Made by a program: the position numbers and the translations under genes
Part shown: positions 1 to 4,568 of the stretch, piece after piece
Layout of the letters: each line of letters opens with the position of its first letter
How positions within the stretch are numbered: the first letter of the stretch is position 1
Notes under the pieces: generated by a model
Database searches by the model: none
The model's input: only the letters and a program-made list of their open reading frames with translations
What the model was told of the DNA's origin: nothing
Assembly: GCA_024689165.1 (NCBI GenBank)
Contig: JAILDS010000104.1
Coordinates: forward strand, 1 to 5,681
Direction: 5' to 3'
Length of the DNA: 5,681 nucleotides
Source of the DNA: Clostridia bacterium
Lineage (GTDB): Bacteria > Bacillota > Clostridia > Oscillospirales > Acutalibacteraceae

Positions 1-1
1 A

Positions 2-253
2 GTCGTGATAGAAAAGTACGCAAAAAGAGAAAATAAGGACATCACCGACATTTCCGCGGTGATCTACTGCGAAAAGGACAGCCACAAGGGCATAATCATC
101 GGCAAGGGCGGTTCTATGCTCAAGGCGATAGGCACGGACGCTCGCCAGGAGCTCGAGCGCAGCCTCGGCAGGGTCAACCTTCAGCTTTTCGTGAAGGTCA
201 GGGAGGACTGGCGCAACCGCGACAGCGATATAAAGAACATCATAGAACAGTAG
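2..253 (+). CDS. era: GTPase Era, C-terminal KH-domain fragment (5' end outside window)
   Basis: This is the last 83 codons of Era, the essential GTPase that binds the 3' end of 16S rRNA during 30S subunit assembly in the cytoplasm. Only the KH RNA-binding part is present. It shows the GxxG loop as GKGG inside GIIIGKGGSMLKAIG, then the helix ARQELERSLG and the strand NLQLFVKVREDWRN, which match the usual Era C-terminus. The GTPase domain lies to the left of the window. The reading frame is open from base 2, and the GTG at 5 is an internal Val rather than a real start. The stop is TAG at 251–253. Gene order era then recO is common in Firmicutes and supports the call. The gene end looks intact, with no frameshift. 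Confidence 0.93.
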   Translation, partial: VVIEKYAKRENKDITDISAVIYCEKDSHKGIIIGKGGSMLKAIGTDARQELERSLGRVNLQLFVKVREDWRNRDSDIKNIIEQ

Positions 254-264
254 GCTCTGCCCGC

Positions 265-287
265 GGTCCGGGAGCAGGCCCCGGACC
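265..287 (+). other. GC-rich hairpin between era and recO
   Basis: GGTCCGGG (265–272) and its exact reverse complement CCCGGACC (280–287) form an 8-bp perfect stem with a 7-base loop, 12 bases after the era stop. No T-run follows, so it does not meet the usual form of an intrinsic terminator. It could stabilise the era mRNA end, cause pausing or partial attenuation, or have no role. A second self-complementary stretch, CGGCGCGCCG, lies at 316–325 in the same 122-base gap. Confidence 0.4.
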
Positions 288-364
288 TGCCGGAGCCGAG
301 CCGTTCTTCAGACTTCGGCGCGCCGGGACGGGCGTGCCGGAAACATGACCCGGATCGGGGGATC

Positions 365-368
365 GGAG
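365..368 (+). promoter_or_regulatory. Ribosome binding site of recO
   Basis: GGAG lies 7 bases before the ATG at 376 and supports that start. The only nearby upstream ATG (345) is in a different frame. Confidence 0.6.
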
Positions 369-375
369 CTGAAAA

Positions 376-1119
376 ATGACTTGCGACGGGCTCGTCATCC
401 GCGTCACGCGAGCGGGTGAGACGGACAGGGTGCTGCAGCTGCTCACCCCGGACAACGGCGTAGTCATGGCTTACGCCAGGGCTGCGGGCAGGCCGAAGAG
501 CCGCCTGCAGTCGGCGACTTCCCTTTTTTCATATTCCACATTCTCTCTTTACGAGCGGCGCGAAGGCTTCACGGTCGACTCGGCGGAGGTCATACGGGTC
601 TTCAGCGGGCTGAGCCGCGACATAAGCGCGCTCGCGCTGGGGCAGTATTTCTGCTCGGTATGCTCGGCCGTCCTGCCGGAAAACGCCGGGACCGGCGAGC
701 TGCTGCGGCTGGTGCTCAACTCGCTGCACTTCCTCGAGACGGGCGAAAAGGACGAGCGGCTCCTCAAGGCCGTTTTCGAGCTTCGCGCGGCCGCCGGCGC
801 GGGCTTCATGCCGGATCTGGTCGGCTGCGAGACCTGCGGGCGCTACGAGAGCCCGCTCATGGCGTTCGACATCTCAAAGGGCTGCGTCTACTGCGACGAG
901 CACGCCGGGCAGCGGCCCCGGGTGGAGCTCGACGTCATCAGCGCCGCGAGGCTTATACTGTTTTCCCCGCTGGAGAGGATCTGGTCCTTTTCCCTGCCGG
1001 AGCAAAAGCTCGCCGCGCTGGGCACGCTTTCCGAAAGCTGGCTGCTTGCGTCCGTCGGGCACCCTATGAGAACGCTCGATTACTACAAATCGCTGAAAAA
1101 CATACCGACGGACGGCTGA
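376..1119 (+). CDS. recO: DNA repair protein RecO
   Basis: RecO is a cytoplasmic mediator of RecFOR-type recombinational repair. It binds DNA and SSB and, with RecR, helps load RecA on SSB-coated single strands. The 247-residue length is normal for the family. The N-terminal part (about residues 1–80) fits the OB-fold, with the typical opening DGLVIRVTRAGETDRVLQLL and the GRPKSRL segment. The helical C-terminal part contains GFMPDLVGCETCG followed by GCVYC, giving four zinc-ligand cysteines at 151, 154, 170 and 173, the C4 type seen in many RecO proteins. The ATG start is backed by GGAG at 365–368. It follows era by 122 bases and precedes murD by 66 on the same strand, which suggests co-transcription. 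No damage to the gene is visible. Confidence 0.95.
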   Translation: MTCDGLVIRVTRAGETDRVLQLLTPDNGVVMAYARAAGRPKSRLQSATSLFSYSTFSLYERREGFTVDSAEVIRVFSGLSRDISALALGQYFCSVCSAVLPENAGTGELLRLVLNSLHFLETGEKDERLLKAVFELRAAAGAGFMPDLVGCETCGRYESPLMAFDISKGCVYCDEHAGQRPRVELDVISAARLILFSPLERIWSFSLPEQKLAALGTLSESWLLASVGHPMRTLDYYKSLKNIPTDG

Positions 1120-1170
1120 CGGCGCCCGCCGGGCCGTGTCCCTGAGCGCTGAACTGCGCGGCAGGACAAA

Positions 1171-1177
1171 AAGGAGG
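1171..1177 (+). promoter_or_regulatory. Strong ribosome binding site that fixes the TTG start of murD
   Basis: AAGGAGG is a near-perfect Shine–Dalgarno sequence placed 8 bases before TTG at 1186. The encoded protein begins with the expected MurD N-terminal region (KSILLLGYGREGKS) about 15 residues later, so TTG is very probably the true initiation codon. Confidence 0.85.
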
Positions 1178-1185
1178 CTGAGCTT

Positions 1186-2535
1186 TTGTACACTCCCGCC
1201 GAGGCTCTGAAAAACTATCTTGAAGACAAAAGCATACTTCTTCTCGGCTACGGGCGCGAGGGGAAAAGCACGCACGGCGTGATCCGCCGTCTTCTGCCGG
1301 ACAAACGCCTGACCGTGGCGGACGCCGCTGAGCTCAGGCTCGACGACCCGCTGTGCGACGTCGTTTCCGGCGGGGATTATCTCGACGGGCTCGAAAAATA
1401 CGACCTCATAATAAAGTCGCCCGGCGTGCCGCTCATGTTCGACTATTCCGGGATAGAGGACAAAATCACCTGCCAGCTCGACCTTTTCCTGCGCTTCGCG
1501 CGCTGCCGCGTGGTCGGCGTGACGGGAACCAAGGGCAAGACGACGACCACTACACTGACGTATTCCCTCATGGCTGCCGCAGGGGAGGACGCTCACCTGT
1601 GCGGGAACATGGGCATACCCGTCCTTGATTTCATCGACCTGCCCGAAGACGCCGCCGCGGTCATAGAGATGAGCTCTCACCAGCTGCAGTTCACGCGTTC
1701 CTCTCCCGACGTGGCGATAGTCACGAACCTGTACCCCGAGCACCTCGACCACCACCCGGACGGTTTTGAGGGCTATAAGAACGCGAAGCTGAACATCGTC
1801 CGGCACCAGACCGCGTCTGGGTATTTCGTTTATGATAAAGACTCCGACCTGACCGAATACCCCGAGTTCTTTTCCGGTAAGGGCACGGTCGTCGGCGCTT
1901 CCGCCGCGGAGCTGCCCGACGTCGTGAGAGCGGCGTGCGACGAGAACCCGCGCGTCCTCGCCAAGACCTATTCCGACTGCGCCCTTGCCCGCGCCGCCGC
2001 CATGCTGATGTGCGCGAAGCCCGATCCGGATGAGGATTTCGCCCGCGCGATGGCGGGGTTCGGAGGCATCGAGCACAGGCTCGAGTTCTTCGGCTCCTTC
2101 CGCGGGATAGATTTTTACAACGATGCGATAGCCACCGTCCCCGCCGCCGCGATCAACGCCGTCGAAAGCGTCAAAAACGCGTACACGCTCATCGTCGGCG
2201 GACTTGACAGAGGCATCGACTATTCCGATTTCATCGAATACCTGAAAAACAGCCGCCTCTCCTGCGTGCTCTGTACCCCGGACACGGGGAACACGATCTT
2301 CGAAGGGCTGAGGGGCTGCGGCAAATACGTCCGCAGGTGCGCCGACCTCGAAGCCGCCGTATGCCTGTCGCTCGCGGTCACGCCTAAGGGCGGGGCGGTC
2401 ATCCTTTCACCCGCCGCGGCGAGCTACAACCTTTATAAGAATTTCGAGGAGAAGGGCCGGGAGTTCAAACGCCTCGTCCGCCTGCACGGCAGCCCCGAAG
2501 CGCTCGAAGAGCTCAGGCGGACCCTGCCGACGTGA
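1186..2535 (+). CDS. murD: UDP-N-acetylmuramoylalanine–D-glutamate ligase (MurD family), variant nucleotide-site motif
   Basis: MurD adds glutamate to UDP-MurNAc-L-Ala using ATP, a cytoplasmic step of peptidoglycan synthesis. The 449-residue length fits the family. The N-terminal Rossmann-like UDP-binding domain shows LLLGYGREGKS (18–28) and KSPGVP (77–82). The central ATPase domain has the P-loop GTKGKTTTTT (114–123), GNMG (140–143), EMSSHQLQF (161–169) and NLYPEHLDHH (181–190). K201 in NAKLNI sits where E. coli MurD carries its carbamylated lysine. The C-terminal domain has EHRLE, GGLDRG (338–343) and LSPAAASYNLYKNFEEKG (407–424). Oddly, the usual DSKATN motif reads DAIATV (313–318), so the conserved Lys is Ile315. 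This may mark a divergent MurD subgroup, and D- versus L-glutamate use cannot be read from the sequence. The start is TTG with a strong ribosome binding site. Confidence 0.92.
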   Translation: MYTPAEALKNYLEDKSILLLGYGREGKSTHGVIRRLLPDKRLTVADAAELRLDDPLCDVVSGGDYLDGLEKYDLIIKSPGVPLMFDYSGIEDKITCQLDLFLRFARCRVVGVTGTKGKTTTTTLTYSLMAAAGEDAHLCGNMGIPVLDFIDLPEDAAAVIEMSSHQLQFTRSSPDVAIVTNLYPEHLDHHPDGFEGYKNAKLNIVRHQTASGYFVYDKDSDLTEYPEFFSGKGTVVGASAAELPDVVRAACDENPRVLAKTYSDCALARAAAMLMCAKPDPDEDFARAMAGFGGIEHRLEFFGSFRGIDFYNDAIATVPAAAINAVESVKNAYTLIVGGLDRGIDYSDFIEYLKNSRLSCVLCTPDTGNTIFEGLRGCGKYVRRCADLEAAVCLSLAVTPKGGAVILSPAAASYNLYKNFEEKGREFKRLVRLHGSPEALEELRRTLPT

Positions 2536-2571
2536 CGCGTTTTCATCCTATGCGCGTTTTTTGCTGAAGAC

Positions 2572-3111
2572 ATGAAGGATTCCTCGCGGCTTGCCCTGGG
2601 CGGACTGAGCGCGTCGCTGTCGCTGACGCTGATGCTGCTGACCTACGTCCTGCCCATACTGACCTACACCAGCCCCGCCTTCGCGGGCGCTGTTCTGCTG
2701 GTCATGGTCTGCGAGGTCGATTCGCGCTGGTCTTGGATAACCTACACCGCCGTTTCCCTGCTGTCGCTGCTGCTTCTGAGCGACAAGGAGGCCGCCGTGA
2801 TGTACGCCGTCTTCTTCGGCTATTACCCCATTCTGCTGCCCTTCCTCAACACGAGGGTGCGCCCGGCCGCGCTTCGCTGGGTGATAAAATTCCTCATCTT
2901 CAACGCCGCGGTCGTCAGCGCGTACTACGTGCTGATAAACGTCATGGGGCTGACGATAGAGGGCCTTAAGGAGCACGGGAGCATAGTCCTCTGGGCGGGG
3001 CTCGCCGCGCTCAACCTGCTTTTCGTGCTTTACGACAGGATGCTCGTGGTGTTTTTCACGGTCTATAAAAACAAGTGGTCGAAGAGCTTCAGGAAGCTTT
3101 TTAAAAGATAG
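2572..3111 (+). CDS. Small multi-pass membrane protein of unknown function
   Basis: The 179-residue product is very hydrophobic, with about five or six predicted membrane segments: roughly 8–31, 34–48, 53–70, 74–92, 104–127 and 138–163. It ends in a basic cytoplasmic-type tail (KNKWSKSFRKLFKR). The stretch DKEAAVMYAVFFGYYPILLPFL (71–92) resembles a motif I recall from uncharacterised clostridial membrane proteins. The size and segment count also resemble substrate-binding (S) subunits of ECF vitamin transporters, but I see no substrate signature and no energising ATPase genes, so transport is only a possibility. It starts 36 bases after murD and is in the same frame as murD. The ribosome binding site is weak (GAAGA just before ATG), so translation may depend on ribosomes arriving from murD. 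No signal peptide distinct from the first membrane segment is seen. Confidence 0.8.
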   Translation: MKDSSRLALGGLSASLSLTLMLLTYVLPILTYTSPAFAGAVLLVMVCEVDSRWSWITYTAVSLLSLLLLSDKEAAVMYAVFFGYYPILLPFLNTRVRPAALRWVIKFLIFNAAVVSAYYVLINVMGLTIEGLKEHGSIVLWAGLAALNLLFVLYDRMLVVFFTVYKNKWSKSFRKLFKR

Positions 3112-3114
3112 CCG

Positions 3115-3146
3115 TTGACAAAACGCATCTGATTGCATATTATAAT
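3115..3146 (+). promoter_or_regulatory. Sigma-70/SigA-type promoter for the DUF4428 gene
   Basis: A perfect TTGACA -35 box (3115–3120) begins 3 bases after the stop of the membrane protein gene. With a 17-base spacer the -10 is TATTAT (3138–3143). The overlapping perfect TATAAT (3141–3146) would need a 20-base spacer. The AT-rich stretch stands out from the GC-rich surroundings. The transcript would start near 3150–3154, giving a leader of only about 25 bases. This separates the downstream gene from the era–recO–murD block. Confidence 0.82.
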
Positions 3147-3163
3147 TATACAGATTGAAAAAA

Positions 3164-3168
3164 AGGAG
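3164..3168 (+). promoter_or_regulatory. Ribosome binding site of the DUF4428 gene
   Basis: AGGAG within AAAAAAAGGAGAG lies 8 bases before ATG at 3177, a strong and well-spaced site that fixes this start. Confidence 0.8.
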
Positions 3169-3176
3169 AGACCGAT

Positions 3177-4259
3177 ATGGGAATGTTCGATAAAAAATTC
3201 TGCGACGTCTGCGGCGAAAAGATAGGTATGATTGTCACCCGCAAGCTTGACGACGGCAACCTCTGCAAGGACTGCGCGAGGAAGCTCTCGCCCTTCTTCA
3301 GCGAAAGAAGACACTCGACCGTCGAAGAGATCAAGCAGCAGCTCGCCTACCGTGAGCAGAACAAGCAGAATCTGGCGTCCTTCAACCCCACCATGGAGCT
3401 GGGCACCGGGATGAAGATCTATATCGACCAGGCCGCAGGGGCCTTCATCTGCACGAGAAGCTCCAACTGGAGAGCCGACAACCCCGACATCATCCCCCTC
3501 GGAGCCGTTACCGGCTGCGAAGTCGAGATCGACGAGGACCGCGACGAGATCTACATGCGCGACGCCAACGGGCAGAACCGCAGCTACAACCCGCCGAGGT
3601 ACAAGTACAGTTACAAGATGGACTACAAGATCGGCGTGAACACTCCGTATTTCACCGAGATCGAGTTCGAGCTCACGAGCGGCAACCGTCCCGACAGCAT
3701 GCAGAGCCTTGAATACCAGAACTATCTCAACACCGCAAACCAGATCTCCATGGCGCTTTGCGGCAGGCCCGTCGGAATCACCGGCGACGGCGCAGGCTCT
3801 AACCTGAACGCCGGGATGATGGCCGGCGGCATGGGCATGAATATGGGCATGGGCATGAACGGCATGGCCATGAACAACGGTATGGGCATGAACAGCATGG
3901 CCATGAACAACGGTATGGGTATGAACGGCATGCCCATGAACAACGGCATGGGTATGAACGGCATGCCTATGAACAACGGTATGGGTATGAACGGTATGCC
4001 TATGAACAACGGTATGGGCATGAACGGTATGCCCATGAACAACGGCTACGTCCAGAACAACATGGCTATGAACAACGGCATGGGCATGAATAACGGCTAC
4101 GCCCAGAACAATATGGGCATGAACGCCGGCATGGGCCAGAATTTCGGCGCGCCGGTCATCCGCTGCGACAAGTGCGGCTGGATGCCCGTCCCCGGCGCTC
4201 AGATCCCCGCCGTCTGCCCGCAGTGCGGCGACCCCATCAACCAGGCGGACCTCGCGTAA
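3177..4259 (+). CDS. DUF4428-type zinc-ribbon protein with Met/Asn/Gly repeat tract and second C-terminal zinc ribbon
   Basis: The 360-residue product has no signal peptide or membrane segment, so it is probably cytoplasmic. Residues 1–35 form a treble-clef/zinc-ribbon-like DUF4428 motif: MGMFDKKFCDVCGEKIG, then NLCKDC, with cysteines at 9, 12, 30 and 33. Residues 38–62 (LSPFFSERRHSTVEEIKQQL) match my memory of clostridial DUF4428 proteins. Residues 70–195 form a folded β-rich domain containing NPPRYKYSYKMDYKIGVNTPYFTEIEFEL. Residues 212–323 are low-complexity, built on the 11-residue repeat GMGMNGMPMNN. Residues 330–350 form a second C4 ribbon (CDKCG…CPQCG; C330, C333, C347, C350). Function is unknown. 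Zinc binding is likely, and scaffold or nucleic-acid roles are guesses. The gene has its own strong promoter and ribosome binding site, suggesting good expression, and is followed by a terminator. Confidence 0.88.
   Translation: MGMFDKKFCDVCGEKIGMIVTRKLDDGNLCKDCARKLSPFFSERRHSTVEEIKQQLAYREQNKQNLASFNPTMELGTGMKIYIDQAAGAFICTRSSNWRADNPDIIPLGAVTGCEVEIDEDRDEIYMRDANGQNRSYNPPRYKYSYKMDYKIGVNTPYFTEIEFELTSGNRPDSMQSLEYQNYLNTANQISMALCGRPVGITGDGAGSNLNAGMMAGGMGMNMGMGMNGMAMNNGMGMNSMAMNNGMGMNGMPMNNGMGMNGMPMNNGMGMNGMPMNNGMGMNGMPMNNGYVQNNMAMNNGMGMNNGYAQNNMGMNAGMGQNFGAPVIRCDKCGWMPVPGAQIPAVCPQCGDPINQADLA
3846..4076 (+). repeat. 33-bp tandem repeat array inside the DUF4428 gene (7 units)
   Basis: Seven in-frame 33-base units encode 11 residues each. 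Units 1–2 read GMGMN(G/S)MAMNN (residues 224–245). Units 3–6 are identical GMGMNGMPMNN (246–289). Unit 7 is divergent, GYVQNNMAMNN (290–300). A degenerate 12-residue copy, GMGMNNGYAQNN, follows at 4077–4112. Units 3–6 (3912–4043) differ only at third codon positions (GGT/GGC, CCT/CCC), so the protein repeat is kept while the DNA drifts. The period is a multiple of three, so copy-number change would not shift the frame. Confidence 0.95.
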
Positions 4260-4284
4260 GGTTCCGTCCTATCGGCTAAGTCTT

Positions 4285-4310
4285 TTAACGCGGCGGCGCT
4301 GCTGCGTTAA
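4285..4310 (+). other. Hairpin just after the DUF4428 gene
   Basis: TTAACGC (4285–4291) pairs with GCGTTAA (4304–4310). The inner bases GGCG and TGCT extend this to 11 pairs including two G·U, with a 4-base loop. It lies 25 bases after the stop codon. There is no T-run after it, so it is probably a 3'-end stabilising structure or a degenerate terminator. Confidence 0.4.
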
Positions 4311-4325
4311 GCACCGAAAGAATAA

Positions 4326-4363
4326 GGCCGGGCAGCATCAAACAGCTGCCCGGTCTTCGGTTT
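4326..4363 (+). terminator. Possible intrinsic terminator, weak T-run
   Basis: GGCCGGGCAGC (4326–4336) pairs with GCTGCCCGGTC (4345–4355), 11 pairs with one G·U and an 8-base loop. The stem is strong, but the following sequence TTCGGTTT is a poor U-tract. It probably acts with the better hairpin downstream. Confidence 0.5.
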
Positions 4364-4390
4364 ACCGACGGAATAACGAACAAAAACGCA

Positions 4391-4429
4391 CGGGACCGCC
4401 GCGGTTTTTATTCGCGGCGGTCCTGTTTT
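4391..4429 (+). terminator. Rho-independent terminator of the DUF4428 transcript
   Basis: GGACCGCCGCG (4393–4403) pairs perfectly with CGCGGCGGTCC (4413–4423). One G·U and one C–G pair extend the stem to 13 (4391–4425). The loop is 9 bases (4404–4412), and TTTT follows at 4426–4429. An A-run at 4382–4386 on the other side leaves open weak activity on the opposite strand, although no minus-strand gene is seen nearby. Confidence 0.75.
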
Positions 4430-4461
4430 CAGCGTTTGACGATTATCGGGTTTTTCGGCAA

Positions 4462-4473
4462 AAACCGCGGTTT
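4462..4473. promoter_or_regulatory. 12-bp palindrome, candidate operator upstream of the secreted-protein promoter
   Basis: AAACCGCGGTTT is a perfect palindrome ending 5 bases before the -35 box at 4479. Its position fits a regulator binding site. Its 5' half (AAAAACC, 4460–4466) can also pair with GGTTTTT at 4449–4455 as a 7-bp hairpin. No regulator gene is in the window, so the role is inferred from position only. Confidence 0.35.
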
Positions 4474-4478
4474 CCTGC

Positions 4479-4507
4479 TTGAATTATGCCCCTTGAAGGA
4501 TTATAAT
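4479..4507 (+). promoter_or_regulatory. Sigma-70/SigA-type promoter for the secreted-protein gene
   Basis: TTGAAT (4479–4484; four of six consensus bases) is followed by an exact 17-base spacer and a perfect TATAAT (4502–4507). Transcription would start near 4514, leaving a leader of about 55 bases before the ATG. The leader itself (4514–4557) is AT-rich at first and shows no riboswitch I recognise. Confidence 0.75.
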
Positions 4508-4556
4508 AACGATTAGTTTTATATATCGGTGAAAAGCAACCGGCTTATACGCATAC

Positions 4557-4564
4557 CGGGGTGA
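4557..4564 (+). promoter_or_regulatory. Ribosome binding site of the secreted-protein gene
   Basis: CGGGGTGA aligns with the consensus GGAGGTGA, five of its bases (GGTGA) matching exactly. It lies just before tandem ATG codons at 4569 and 4572. The spacing suits the first ATG, but either could be used, changing the product by one residue. Confidence 0.55.
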
Positions 4565-4568
4565 ATAC

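Larger units (their letters stand above)
4260..4568. other. 309-base intergenic region between the DUF4428 gene and the secreted-protein gene
   Basis: No coding frame is supported here. It contains three successive hairpins (the last a good terminator), a 12-bp palindrome, a promoter, and the leader of the downstream gene, each listed separately. An 11-base inverted pair also spans it: CCGCGGTTTTT at 4399–4409 and AAAAACCGCGG at 4460–4470. Confidence 0.7.

Noticed and set aside
660..1145. 161-codon + strand frame overlapping recO
   Set aside because: The Arg/Ala-rich translation is typical of a shifted frame in GC-rich coding DNA, and recO is certain in the other frame.
1110..1170. Terminator between recO and murD
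   Set aside because: Only short GC-rich self-complementary bits (ACGGC/GCCGT, CGGC/GCCG) are present, with no T-run. Read-through into murD is more likely.
874..2076. Long 400-codon open frame on the minus strand across recO and murD
   Set aside because: It lies antisense to two clearly recognised genes. The translation is Arg/Val/Gly/His-rich without family motifs, as expected for a shadow frame in GC-rich DNA.
2548..3138. 196-codon minus-strand open frame opposite the membrane protein gene
   Set aside because: The product is rich in Gln, Arg and His with no domain. The + strand frame encodes well-formed membrane segments and is the better gene.
3722..4042. Minus-strand open frame encoding a Met/Pro/Ile/Phe repeat
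   Set aside because: It is the complement of the GMGMNGMPMNN repeat, and the periodic hydrophobic peptide is an artefact of that.
3846..4076. Possible CRISPR array because of regular 33-bp repeats
   Set aside because: The units are directly contiguous with no spacers and lie in frame inside a coding sequence.
4514..4557. Riboswitch or leader peptide ahead of the secreted-protein gene
   Set aside because: The leader is short, with no recognisable aptamer core and no convincing short reading frame with its own ribosome binding site.
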